Assembly: GCA_902826155.1 (NCBI GenBank)
Contig: CADEDU010000012.1
Coordinates: forward strand, 26,095-90,094
Length of the DNA stretch: 64,000 bases
DNA from: an uncultured beta proteobacterium
GTDB lineage: Bacteria > Pseudomonadota > Gammaproteobacteria > Burkholderiales > SG8-39
Direction: 5' to 3'
Of the stretch, positions 16,842-25,237 are shown one piece after another (the stretch's first letter is position 1; each line of letters opens with the position of its first letter). The notes below the pieces were generated by a model. That model saw only the letters and a list, made by a program, of their open reading frames with translations. It was not told the DNA's origin and ran no database searches. A program made the position numbers and the translations under genes.

Positions 16842-18070
16842 TGGAATTCGGCGCGGTAGGCACGCTCGCGCAACCGAAGCGCGATTTCTCCGGCGTCGGT
16901 TATGACGAGGCGATGCGCCGCGCGCGGGAGATCGTGCCGGTGCTGCGCCGGCGCGCCGAGCAGGCCGAACAGGCGCGCGTGCTGCTGCGTGAGAATGAGC
17001 AACTGCTGCACGAGACCGGGCTGTTCCGTTTCCATCAGCCCAAGTGCTTCGGCGGGATGGAGCTCGATTTCGTGGCGATCGTCGACATCGTGTCCGAGAT
17101 CGCGCGCGGCTGTCCGTCAACCGCGTGGAACGTCGGCAACCTCGGTGCGCATCACTGGATTCTCGGGTTCTACGAGCCGCAGACGCAGCATGAGGTGTGG
17201 GATGCCAATCCCGATGCGTTGATGGCTTCGTCGATCGCGTTGGCTGCCGGACGTGGTCGCAAGGCCGACGGCGGATTCATCGTGAGCGGGCACTGGCCGT
17301 TTTCGTCCGGAGTCGACAATTCCGAGTGGGACATGCTCGCGGTGTCGATCTTCGGCGACGACGGCAAGACGCCGATCGACTGGCGACTGTGCCTGGTGCA
17401 CAAGTCGGAGTACGAGATCCGCGACACCTGGTTCGCGATGGGCATGACGGGCACCGGCAGCAAGGATGTCGTCGTGAACGAACTGTTTGTGCCCGAGCGG
17501 CGCGCGCTGCCGCTCACGCGGTGTCGCGGCGGGCTGGAGCATCCGGGGGCGAAGCTGAACAGCGGACCGCTCTATCGGATCGCGGTGGGTGCGGCGGCGC
17601 CGCATCCGCTGGCACCTGCCGCAGTCGGCGCAGCCGAAGGGGCGTACGAACTGTTCGTGGAATCGATGAGCAAGCGCACCGGCACCTACACCGGGGCGCG
17701 GCCCGCCGACTTCCAGGCGGTGCAGATCAAGGTGGGCAAGGCGCGCTGCCTGATCGATTCGTCGCGCCATCTGCTGCGGCAATCGGCACTCGAGATGGAC
17801 GAATACGCCAGGCGCAACGACGTGCCGCCGCTCGACAAGAAGCTGCTGTACCGCGCCCAGGCGTGCTGGGCCGTCAATCAGGCCCGCGAAGCCATCGAGA
17901 CGTTGTGGTCATGCTACGGGGCCAATGGGATCTATACGCGCGACCCGTTGCAGCGGTATCTTCGCGACGTGCTGGCGATCAACCAGCATTTCTCTTTCAA
18001 TTTCGATATCGCGGGCGGCACGTACGGGCTGTTCGCGATGGGCGGCAAGTACGCCAATCCGACGATGTAG
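16841..18070 (+). CDS. flavin-dependent monooxygenase, acyl-CoA dehydrogenase fold (HpaB/HsaA-like group D)
   Basis: 409 residues, start overlapping the previous stop. The whole length follows the acyl-CoA dehydrogenase fold, with PKCFGGMELD, STAWNVGNLG, GHWPFSSGVDN and GMTGTGSKDVVV. That last block and the C-terminal LQRYLRDV are typical of two-component aromatic hydroxylases that use reduced flavin supplied by a separate reductase. No flavin reductase gene is adjacent, so the partner would be elsewhere. Beside a Mo hydroxylase and a ring-cleaving dioxygenase, a second ring hydroxylation is the natural role; a true acyl-CoA dehydrogenase is the alternative. Confidence 0.75.
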   Translation: MEFGAVGTLAQPKRDFSGVGYDEAMRRAREIVPVLRRRAEQAEQARVLLRENEQLLHETGLFRFHQPKCFGGMELDFVAIVDIVSEIARGCPSTAWNVGNLGAHHWILGFYEPQTQHEVWDANPDALMASSIALAAGRGRKADGGFIVSGHWPFSSGVDNSEWDMLAVSIFGDDGKTPIDWRLCLVHKSEYEIRDTWFAMGMTGTGSKDVVVNELFVPERRALPLTRCRGGLEHPGAKLNSGPLYRIAVGAAAPHPLAPAAVGAAEGAYELFVESMSKRTGTYTGARPADFQAVQIKVGKARCLIDSSRHLLRQSALEMDEYARRNDVPPLDKKLLYRAQACWAVNQAREAIETLWSCYGANGIYTRDPLQRYLRDVLAINQHFSFNFDIAGGTYGLFAMGGKYANPTM

Positions 18071-18088
18071 CGCGAGAGGAGACTCAAC

Positions 18089-18583
18089 ATGGCACTGACC
18101 GAACTGAACCACTTTCTGCTCGTCTCCAAGGACCTGGAGAAGACCAAGAATTTCTACTGCGATGTTCTGGGCATGACGGTTGCCGATCGGCCCGACTTCG
18201 GCTTTCCCGGCTACTGGCTGGCGATCGGCGACAAGATCTGCGTGCACCTGGCCTCGCGCGAGCCGAACCAGATCCGCGACAAGTTCCTGCTGAAGATCCA
18301 CGGCCAGGACGACAAAGGCTCGGGTGCAGTCGATCACGTGGCGTTTCTCGCCGAAGACCCCGAGAGTGTGCAAAAGCGCATCAAGAAGAGCGGCCAAAAG
18401 ATGCACTTCCGCAGCTTCCCCGAATCGAAGCTGTATCAGATCTTCCTGAAGGATCCCGACGACGTCACCATCGAACTCAACTTCCTGGGCGTCGACATCA
18501 AGGGTGACTGGGTCGGTGACGATGCCGAGTCGGCACTGACGCTGAAGAAGTCCGGCGCGGCGCACGCGATCGAGCAGACCTGA
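18089..18583 (+). CDS. VOC superfamily protein (glyoxalase/extradiol dioxygenase fold)
   Basis: 164 residues with paired beta-alpha-beta-beta-beta modules: LNHFLLVSKDLEKTKNFY at the start and AVDHVAFLAED in the second half. Candidate metal ligands are the His residues in NHF and DHV and the Glu in TIELNF. GAGAGGAG precedes the ATG. VOC proteins include extradiol dioxygenases, glyoxalase I and resistance proteins; at this position a role in ring cleavage or isomerisation is plausible, but the exact chemistry cannot be read from the sequence. Confidence 0.82.
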   Translation: MALTELNHFLLVSKDLEKTKNFYCDVLGMTVADRPDFGFPGYWLAIGDKICVHLASREPNQIRDKFLLKIHGQDDKGSGAVDHVAFLAEDPESVQKRIKKSGQKMHFRSFPESKLYQIFLKDPDDVTIELNFLGVDIKGDWVGDDAESALTLKKSGAAHAIEQT

Positions 18584-18602
18584 TCGATGTAGAAGTTCTT
18601 TG

Positions 18603-18640
18603 CCCCCACCCCAGCCCTCTCCCCGCGTCACAGGGGAGGG
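18603..18640. repeat. REP-like C-rich/G-rich hairpin
   Basis: A CCCCACCCCAGCCCTCTCCCC stretch is followed after 8 bases by GGGGAGGG. This is the familiar dispersed intergenic repeat seen across proteobacterial genomes. It separates the VOC gene from the second Liv transporter and may act as a transcript-end hairpin. Confidence 0.55.
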
Positions 18641-18742
18641 AAGCTCGAGTGCGAAAGAAGCGCGACGCATGGGGCGGGCATAGGGCGCGCGGCGTGTGCA
18701 GTCACTCGGTGCACGGCCACCCATCCACCTCGCCATCGCGCC

Positions 18743-19636
18743 GTGCTCGACCTTCTACTTTCCGGGCAGCTCCTTGCCGCCGCCCTCATCTCGGCCTCGC
18801 TCTACGCGCTCATATCGCTCGGCCTGAACCTGGTCTACGGCACCATGCGGCTGCTGAACGTGGCGCATGGCGATCTGGCGATGTTGGGGGGATACGCCGC
18901 CTTCGTCGCGTTCACGCTCGCCGGCTTGTCGCCGCTTCTGTCGCTGCCTGCGATCGCGATCATCGCGGCACTGCTCGGCGTCCTGGCCTATCGATATCTG
19001 TTCGGTCTGATCATCCGATCCGGCAGCGAGGCGGGGCGCAGCGAGTCGAACTCGTTGCTGCTGTTCTTCGGCGTCTCGGTCATTCTGCAGAATCTGGCTG
19101 CACTGGGTTTCACCGCGACACCGCGGGGCTATGAGTACCTGAGCAGCGTCATCCCGCTGGGCAATGCCGCCGTCACCGCCAATAGGCTGATGGCGTTTTC
19201 GCTCGCCACGCTCATCGTGTCGGGCGTGTGGCTTACGTTGCGCTGGCACGTGGTCGGGCTGGCGGTGCGGGCGCTCATCGAACAACGCGAGGCCGCGGCG
19301 ATCGTCGGCGTGAATATCGAACGCGTGCAGACGCTGATCTTCGCCGTCGCATTTGCCACCGCGGCATGTGCCGGGGCGTTGCTGTCGATGGCCGAGCAGG
19401 TCTCGCCGTTCATGGGTTTCCAACTGACCATCGCCGCGTTCGTGGTGGTGATCATGGGGGGACTGGGCAACGTCACCGGCGGCATCCTTGCTTCGCTCGC
19501 GCTCGGCGTGATCGAGACGTACGGCGTGGCACTCACCGGCCCGGCGTTCCGATCGATCCTGCTCTATGCGGTGTTCGTCGGCGTGCTGCTGCTGCGTCCG
19601 CAAGGGCTGTTCGGCCGGCGCGCCGCGGTGCGCTGA
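18743..19636 (+). CDS. LivH-type ABC transporter permease (second cluster)
   Basis: 297 residues, GTG start. It is hydrophobic throughout, with the LivH stretch LYALISLGLNLVYGTM, then NVAHGDLAMLGGY, and a late VVVIMGGLGNVTGG loop. It is the first gene of a four-gene Liv cluster with normal separate subunits. The nearby binding protein (15660) probably supplies it. Confidence 0.9.
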   Translation: MLDLLLSGQLLAAALISASLYALISLGLNLVYGTMRLLNVAHGDLAMLGGYAAFVAFTLAGLSPLLSLPAIAIIAALLGVLAYRYLFGLIIRSGSEAGRSESNSLLLFFGVSVILQNLAALGFTATPRGYEYLSSVIPLGNAAVTANRLMAFSLATLIVSGVWLTLRWHVVGLAVRALIEQREAAAIVGVNIERVQTLIFAVAFATAACAGALLSMAEQVSPFMGFQLTIAAFVVVIMGGLGNVTGGILASLALGVIETYGVALTGPAFRSILLYAVFVGVLLLRPQGLFGRRAAVR

Positions 19637-19639
19637 GCC

Positions 19640-20560
19640 ATGGCTACACATCGTCATCTGGCGTGGGTGCTTGCGGTGGTGGCGGCGATCGCGGTGCTTG
19701 CGCCGTGGTTCGGCGACTACTGGATCGGCGTGGGCATCACCCTCGCCATGTGGATCGCGCTGACGCAGAGCTGGTCGGTGCTGTGCGGACTGACCGGCTA
19801 CATCTCACTCGGGCATGTCGTGTTCTACGGCCTGGGCGGCTATCTGGTCGTTGCATCGTTCACCGTCTTGCCGCTGTGGCTCTCGCTGCCGCTCGCCGGC
19901 GTGGCAAGCGCGCTGTTCGCGTTCGTCGTCGGCATGCCGGTGCTGCGGGTGCGCGGGCCGTACTTCGTGATCCTCACGTTCGGGTTGGCAGAGCTGGTGA
20001 AGTACACCGTCATCGCGTTCGAGTCGTGGCTCGGGCACGCGAGCCGGGTGCTGCTGGGTGCCCCGGGGGTCGAAACGTTATTCGCCTTGATGATCGTGTT
20101 GGCCGCGGCAGCGTGCGTAATGGGATATCTGGTGCGCGCCTCGCGCTTCGGTCGCGGACTGCGTGCGATCCGTGAGAACGAGGAGGCCGCCGAGACCATC
20201 GGCATCCCGATCGCGCGCTACAAGCTCATCGCGTTCGTGTTGAGCGCGATCATTCCCGGCATGGCGGGTGGCGTCATGGCGTTGCGCGCGACCTACTTCG
20301 AGCCGCTGGTCGTGTTCGATCCGATGATCTCCTTCTCGATGATCGCGATGGCCATTCTCGGCGGCAGCGACGATCTGCGTGGCCCGGTGCTTGGTGCGGT
20401 GTTCCTGGCAATCGTGTCGGAGCTGCTCTGGGCCAACGCACCGCAGACCTACATGATCCTGCTGGGCATCGTGCTGGTGGCGTTCGTGTTGTGGCGTCCG
20501 CAAGGGCTGCTCGCCCCGGCGCGGATCAAGCGAAGCGGTGGCGACCATGCCGCTGCTTGA
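19640..20560 (+). CDS. LivM-type ABC transporter permease (second cluster)
   Basis: 306 residues of LivM type: WSVLCGLTGYISLGHVVFYGLGGY near the N-terminus, an EAA-like loop RAIRENEEAAETIGI, and a final LWRPQGLL. It starts 3 bases after the livH stop and overlaps livG by 23 bases, so the cluster is one transcript. It forms the membrane channel with the upstream permease. Confidence 0.9.
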   Translation: MATHRHLAWVLAVVAAIAVLAPWFGDYWIGVGITLAMWIALTQSWSVLCGLTGYISLGHVVFYGLGGYLVVASFTVLPLWLSLPLAGVASALFAFVVGMPVLRVRGPYFVILTFGLAELVKYTVIAFESWLGHASRVLLGAPGVETLFALMIVLAAAACVMGYLVRASRFGRGLRAIRENEEAAETIGIPIARYKLIAFVLSAIIPGMAGGVMALRATYFEPLVVFDPMISFSMIAMAILGGSDDLRGPVLGAVFLAIVSELLWANAPQTYMILLGIVLVAFVLWRPQGLLAPARIKRSGGDHAAA

Positions 20561-21278
20561 GATCGATCGCGTCGGAAAATTCTTCGGCGGCGTGCAGGCG
20601 CTCACCGAAGTGAGCTTTTCGGTGGAAGCGGGCGGCATCGTCGGCATCATGGGGGCCAACGGCGCGGGCAAGACCACGCTGTTCGCGCTGATCGCCGGCA
20701 ACGATCGACCCAGCAGCGGCGACATCCGCCTGCGCGGCGATTCACTCGTAGGATTGCGGCCCGACCAGATCTGCCGGCGCGGCGTGGCGCGTACGTTTCA
20801 GATCGTGCGCCCGTTCGGCGGCTTGTCGGTGCTCGAGAACGTCGCCATCGCCGGGTTGTTCGGTGCGCGTTCGCTCGAAGCGTCCGTGGCGGAGCGCAAT
20901 GCGCGCGAGATCATCGCGCGAGTCGGCTTGGCCGGACGTGAGCATGATCCCGCTTCATCCCTCACGCTGTCGGGGCAGAAGCGCCTCGAAGTCGCTCGCG
21001 CGGTCGGCGCGGGCGGCACGCTGCTGCTGCTCGATGAAGTGATGGCAGGGCTGATTCCCGCCGAGGTGGATGCGATGATCGCCATGATTCGGGAACTGAA
21101 GCGCGACTTCGGTCTCACGGTGCTCATCATCGAGCACGTCATGCAGGCATTGATGCGCTTGGCCGACCGGGTCGTCGTGCTGCATCTGGGCCGACTGGTC
21201 ACCGAGGGCACGCCTGCGCAGATCGCCGCGCATCCGGAAGTGCAGCGCAACTATCTCGGCGCGGAGCTGCAGGCGTGA
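20538..21278 (+). CDS. LivG-type ABC transporter ATPase (second cluster)
   Basis: 246 residues; GTG 20538 or ATG 20547 are both credible starts. Walker A GANGAGKTT, RTFQIVRPF (LivG mark), Walker B LLLLDEVMAGLIP, switch LIIEHVM. The signature region reads LTLSGQKRLEVARAV, where the usual SGGQ is SGQK, as in many LivG proteins. It powers the second Liv importer with LivF. The stop overlaps the next start. Confidence 0.9.
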   Translation: MATMPLLEIDRVGKFFGGVQALTEVSFSVEAGGIVGIMGANGAGKTTLFALIAGNDRPSSGDIRLRGDSLVGLRPDQICRRGVARTFQIVRPFGGLSVLENVAIAGLFGARSLEASVAERNAREIIARVGLAGREHDPASSLTLSGQKRLEVARAVGAGGTLLLLDEVMAGLIPAEVDAMIAMIRELKRDFGLTVLIIEHVMQALMRLADRVVVLHLGRLVTEGTPAQIAAHPEVQRNYLGAELQA

Positions 21279-21991
21279 CGATCCTGTCGGCGCGTGAGCT
21301 GGTCGGCGGCTACGGTGCGGTGCGGATCCTGCAGCGGTTGTCGATCGACGTGGCGCAAGGTTCCGTCACCACGTTGGCCGGTGCCAATGGTGCGGGGAAG
21401 ACCACCTTGATGCGCGTGTTGGCCGGGCTATTGCCGGTGCGCGCAGGCACGATCCGCTTCGGTGAGCGCGACATCACTCATACCTCGACGGCGACGCGCG
21501 TAGAGGCCGGGCTGACTCTGGTGCCTGAGGGCAGGCTCGTGTTTCCGACGCTCACCGTCGAGGAGAATCTGCGCCTGGGCGCGATCTCACCCCGCGCGCG
21601 CAGCAAGGCGCGTTCGCGCCTGGACGAGATGTGGACGCTTTTCCCGCGCCTGGTCGAACGGCGCAGTCAGGCGGCCGCTTCGCTTTCGGGCGGAGAGCAG
21701 CAGATGCTGGCGATCGCGCGCGGACTGATGGCGCAGCCGAGCGTGCTGCTGCTCGACGAACCGACGCTGGGCCTTGCGCCGACGATGGTCAACCTGATTT
21801 TCGAGACGATCGACAAGCTGCGTGCGCAAGGGCTGACGATCGTGCTGGCCGAGCAGGATCTGCGTCGCGCGCTCGGCGTGGCCGACCATGCCTACGTGAT
21901 CGAGAACGGCCGGGTCGTGCTCGAAGGCCGCGGGCCCGATCTGATCAACGATCCGCGCGTGCGCAGCGCGTATCTGGGCGCGCCTGCGTGA
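21275..21991 (+). CDS. LivF-type ABC transporter ATPase (second cluster)
   Basis: 238 residues, GTG start overlapping the livG stop. Walker A GANGAGKTT, LVPEGRLVFPTLTV, signature LSGGEQQML, Walker B LLLLDEPTLGLAP, switch LAEQDL (Gln in place of the usual His region, common in LivF). Last gene of the second Liv operon. Confidence 0.92.
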   Translation: MTILSARELVGGYGAVRILQRLSIDVAQGSVTTLAGANGAGKTTLMRVLAGLLPVRAGTIRFGERDITHTSTATRVEAGLTLVPEGRLVFPTLTVEENLRLGAISPRARSKARSRLDEMWTLFPRLVERRSQAAASLSGGEQQMLAIARGLMAQPSVLLLDEPTLGLAPTMVNLIFETIDKLRAQGLTIVLAEQDLRRALGVADHAYVIENGRVVLEGRGPDLINDPRVRSAYLGAPA

Positions 21992-22003
21992 GCGTTGCGG
22001 GGC

Positions 22004-22043
22004 TTGTGTTGCATGGATTGTGTTGCATGGATTGTGTTCGCAT
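22004..22043 (+). repeat. 14-bp tandem repeat upstream of the SMR gene
   Basis: TTGTGTTGCATGGA occurs at 22004-22017 and 22018-22031, followed by a partial third copy TTGTGTTCGCAT (22032-22043). It fills the space between livF and the exporter gene. It does not resemble a guanidine riboswitch that I can recognise. Confidence 0.8.
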
Positions 22044-22065
22044 CTGACGATCAAGGAGCGAGGCG

Positions 22066-22386
22066 ATGGCGTGGCTGGCGTTGCTGGTGGCAGGATTGAT
22101 GGAGACGGGATGGGCCATCGGCATCAAATACACCGAGGGCTTTACCCGGCTGTGGCCGAGCGTCCTCACTGTTGCGGCGATGGTGGTCAGCTTGTGGATG
22201 CTCGCCGTCGCGGTGAAGACCCTGCCGATCGGCACGGCCTACGCGGTGTGGGTCGGCATCGGCGCCGTGGGAACGGTGCTGCTCGGCATCGTGTTGTTCG
22301 GCGAGTCGGCCAACCCCGCACGGCTGATCAGCGTGGGGTTGATCGTGGCGGGGATCGTCGGTCTCAAGCTGACTTCACCCGATTGA
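22066..22386 (+). CDS. sugE: SMR family guanidinium exporter (Gdx/SugE type)
   Basis: 106 residues with four membrane segments. The first helix carries the essential glutamate in [18 protein letters not shown], and the second half reads [13 protein letters not shown] and [15 protein letters not shown], which are marks of the SugE/Gdx branch rather than the EmrE branch. Gdx proteins exchange protons for guanidinium and some small quaternary ammonium ions. AAGGAGCGAG precedes the ATG. It may remove nitrogenous by-products of the neighbouring catabolism (inference). Confidence 0.9.
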   Translation: MAWLALLVAGLMETGWAIGIKYTEGFTRLWPSVLTVAAMVVSLWMLAVAVKTLPIGTAYAVWVGIGAVGTVLLGIVLFGESANPARLISVGLIVAGIVGLKLTSPD

Positions 22387-22440
22387 ATCCCACTGGCTGC
22401 TCGGTCAAAAGTATGCGACCGATCGAATGAGGTGCACGTC

Positions 22441-23430
22441 ATGACAACTGCATTTACTGCGATCCGCTCTTACCAAGAGCAAGCCAAGCGCGTGTCGCGC
22501 CGTGTATCGCTTGCACTCGATGATCTCGATCCGGGTGAGGTCGTGATCCGATCACAGTTCGCGGCGGTGAACTACAAAGACGCGCGTGCGGTCACCGGTG
22601 AGGGCAACGTCATCAAGCGCTTTCCGTGCGTGCCGGGCATCGAGGTGTCGGGCGTGGTCCTGCAATCCGGCGCCGCACGATTTCGCGAAGGCGACGTGGT
22701 CACGGTGCAAGGCGGTCCGGAGTTCGGCATCCGTCACGACGGTGCGTACTCGCAGGTCGTCCGGGTGCCGGCAAGCTGGGTGCATCCGGTGGAAGGCGGC
22801 TTCGATGCATTCAGCGTGATCGCGCTCGGCGTGGGCGCGTACACCTCGGCTCTGGCGATCGAGCGGATGATCGAGTTGGGAGTCACGCCCGACAAAGGTC
22901 CGATCGCGGTGACCGGTGCCACCGGCGGTTGCGGCAGCTTCGCGATCGACATCCTGGCCGGACTGGGCTATCGCGTCGTGGCGATCAGCGGCAAAGCGAG
23001 CGAGACCGACTATCTGAAAGCGATCGGCGCAGCCGAAGTACGCGCGCGCGATGCGATCGCTGCCGGACCGCGTCCGCTGGAGGAGCAGATCTGGGCGGGC
23101 TGCATCGACACGGTGGGTGGCGCCCCGCTCGATGCGATCCTGCGGACGATGAAGAAGGGGGGCGTGGTGTGCGCGTTCGGCAACGCGGCGGGCGAGACGC
23201 TCGATACCTCGATCTACCCGTTCATCCTGCGCAGCGTGCTACTCGCGGGCATCAACGCGAACCATCCGATCGATGCGCGCGGCACGGCGTGGGCACGGCT
23301 CGGGGGCGACATGCGTCCGCGGCACATCGATCGCATCGTGCAGCGTATCGGTTTCAACGAGCTATTGGCCTATTGCGACCGGGTGAGCGCGGGCGGGATT
23401 CGCGGTCGCGCCGTCGTGTGTTTCGACTGA
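22441..23430 (+). CDS. AcuI/YhdH-like acrylyl-CoA or quinone reductase (MDR family)
   Basis: 329 residues. Family marks: RSQFAAVNYKDARAVTG, PGIEVSG, then the nucleotide-binding GATGGCGSFAIDIL and a late FILRSVLLAGINA. This is the YhdH/YhfP/AcuI branch of zinc-free medium-chain reductases, which use NADPH to reduce acrylyl-CoA or similar enoyl compounds. ATG 22441 follows GAGG at a good distance; GTG 22432 is the alternative. Its 3' end overlaps the convergent flavoprotein gene by about 69 bases. Confidence 0.87.
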   Translation: MTTAFTAIRSYQEQAKRVSRRVSLALDDLDPGEVVIRSQFAAVNYKDARAVTGEGNVIKRFPCVPGIEVSGVVLQSGAARFREGDVVTVQGGPEFGIRHDGAYSQVVRVPASWVHPVEGGFDAFSVIALGVGAYTSALAIERMIELGVTPDKGPIAVTGATGGCGSFAIDILAGLGYRVVAISGKASETDYLKAIGAAEVRARDAIAAGPRPLEEQIWAGCIDTVGGAPLDAILRTMKKGGVVCAFGNAAGETLDTSIYPFILRSVLLAGINANHPIDARGTAWARLGGDMRPRHIDRIVQRIGFNELLAYCDRVSAGGIRGRAVVCFD

Positions 23431-25164
23431 GCCGGCAGAGCGCTCCTGCTCGGGTTGCTCCGCCTCCGTCTTGATCTCCTTCGCCATCGCGTGCGCAGCG
23501 ATGTAGGCGAAGGTCATCGCCGGCCCCAGCGTGGTGCCGGGGCCCGGGTACGCGCCTTGCATCACTGAAGACATGTCCGCACCGCAGGCGAACAGACCAG
23601 GGATCACTTTGTCATCGGCATCGAGCAGCCGGGCGTGTTCGTCGGCCTTCAGTCCGACGCTGGTGGACAGATCCGACGGATACACGGCGACCGCGTAGTA
23701 CGGGCCGTTCGAGATCGGGCGAACGCAGGGGTTAGGCATGTGCGTCGGGTCGCCGTTGAAGCGGTTGAGTTCGTTTGTTCCGCGCCCGAATGCCGGGTCT
23801 TCGCCACGCGCGGCATGCGCGTTGTAGCGCGCCACGGTGTCGGCCAGCGTCGCGCGATCCACGCCGATCGTGTCGGCAAGCGCTTCAATCGTCGCACCGG
23901 TCTTGAGATAGCCCTCGGTGATGAATCGGCCGAGGTTGCGCGTTCCGGGGTGAATCAGACCGATGCCGTAGTCGCGGATGAACGCGGCATCGCAGATCAG
24001 GTGCGCGGGCACCGTGTTCGCATGCGGCTGGTTGGCGTACATCGCCAGCACGAAGTCGTGATACGACTGCGCCTCATTGGTGAAGCGCCGGCCCGCCGCA
24101 TCAACAGCTATCAGTCCCGGTTTGGCCCGATCGAGAATGATGTGCGGATAGCGCGCGATCGAGCCGTCGGCACGACGCATCTGCGAGGCGGGCACCCAGA
24201 ACGTCGGCGTGAGGTGATCGCTGTCGATCGTGGCGCCGGCTTGCTGCGCGATCGCCATTGCGTCGGCCGTATTGCCCTCGAAGCCGACGGTTTCGATCGC
24301 GGTCGGTGCGGGAAAGTAACGTTTGCGCATCGCGGCGTTGCCACCGAATCCGCCGCATGCGAGCACCACACCGCGGCGGGCACGCACATGTTCGATGCCT
24401 TGCGGGGTGTTGATCGATGCACCGACCACGCGGCCCTCGACCCGGATCAGTTCATGCAGGCTGGTGCCGAATCGAATCGGCACGTTGCGTTGCTTCAAGC
24501 TGTAGAACAGCCGCCCCACGAGCGCGTTGCCCATCACCAACCGCGTGCCGCGCTTGAAGCGCAGCCGATCCGTACCGTGCCGCAGCAGCAGCTTCGCCGC
24601 GTGAGTGAACTGCGCGAGGCTGGCGAACGGCTTCAGCAACGGCGGGATGTCGAGCTTGCCCAGCATCATCCCACCCAACACCATGAACTCGGGCAGCGGT
24701 GGGCGCACGCGGTCGAAGTCCGTGCGGAGCAGACGGCCGTCGAACACCGGCGGGATCAGCGCACGACCGCCATCGGTGGCGCCGGGCAGGGTCATCTGAT
24801 AGTCGGGGTGCTTGGGCACCAGCGTGAACTTGACCGCCGAGTGCTGCGCGAAGAACGCCAGCATGCGCGGACCCTGGTCGAGATAGGCGCGCATCGCTGC
24901 GGACTGCGCCACGCCCGGGATCATGGCGGCGAGATAGCGCTCGACGTTCTCGCGCGAGTCGAGCTGCCGGTCGAGCGCTTCGCCGGTGAGCGGAACCCAC
25001 ACGGTTCCGGCGGAGGTCGACGTGGTGCCGCCGACCTGATCGGATTTCTCGCAGATCAATGCCGACATCCCCAGGATCGAACTGGCCAACGCGGCTGACA
25101 TGCCGCCGCATCCGGCGCCGATCACCAGCACGTCGACCTCAGCGTTCCACTGTGCCCGCTCCAT
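23362..25164 (-). CDS. FAD-dependent oxidoreductase of the KstD/fumarate reductase flavoprotein family
   Basis: 600 residues starting at ATG 25164 after GAGGAG. The N-terminus has the Rossmann dinucleotide motif VLVIGAGCGGMSAALA and the family block VGGTTSTSAGTVWVP. Later come the GGFGGN flavin contact and the C-terminal FACGADMSSVMQGAYPGPG, then TLGPAMTFAYIAA. Relatives include 3-ketosteroid delta1-dehydrogenases and other FAD_binding_2 enzymes that form or reduce an alkene next to a carbonyl. The substrate is unknown. It is followed upstream on the same strand by a Bug binding protein, a typical pairing. Confidence 0.82.
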   Translation of the reverse strand: MERAQWNAEVDVLVIGAGCGGMSAALASSILGMSALICEKSDQVGGTTSTSAGTVWVPLTGEALDRQLDSRENVERYLAAMIPGVAQSAAMRAYLDQGPRMLAFFAQHSAVKFTLVPKHPDYQMTLPGATDGGRALIPPVFDGRLLRTDFDRVRPPLPEFMVLGGMMLGKLDIPPLLKPFASLAQFTHAAKLLLRHGTDRLRFKRGTRLVMGNALVGRLFYSLKQRNVPIRFGTSLHELIRVEGRVVGASINTPQGIEHVRARRGVVLACGGFGGNAAMRKRYFPAPTAIETVGFEGNTADAMAIAQQAGATIDSDHLTPTFWVPASQMRRADGSIARYPHIILDRAKPGLIAVDAAGRRFTNEAQSYHDFVLAMYANQPHANTVPAHLICDAAFIRDYGIGLIHPGTRNLGRFITEGYLKTGATIEALADTIGVDRATLADTVARYNAHAARGEDPAFGRGTNELNRFNGDPTHMPNPCVRPISNGPYYAVAVYPSDLSTSVGLKADEHARLLDADDKVIPGLFACGADMSSVMQGAYPGPGTTLGPAMTFAYIAAHAMAKEIKTEAEQPEQERSAGSVETHDGATANPARAHPVAIGQ

Positions 25165-25237
25165 GCGTGGTCTCCTCGCAATCAATCGCGAATCAAGCCC
25201 TGTTCCATCATCGCTTCGCGCCCGGCGCCATCGAAGG

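Noticed and set aside
15611..18640. CRISPR array from the short repeats
   Set aside because: Only two dispersed REP-like sequences and a two-copy repeat are present; no regular repeat-spacer pattern or cas gene.
21992..22065. Guanidine riboswitch before the Gdx gene
   Set aside because: I could not find the expected paired hairpins or conserved loops; the leader is mostly a tandem repeat.
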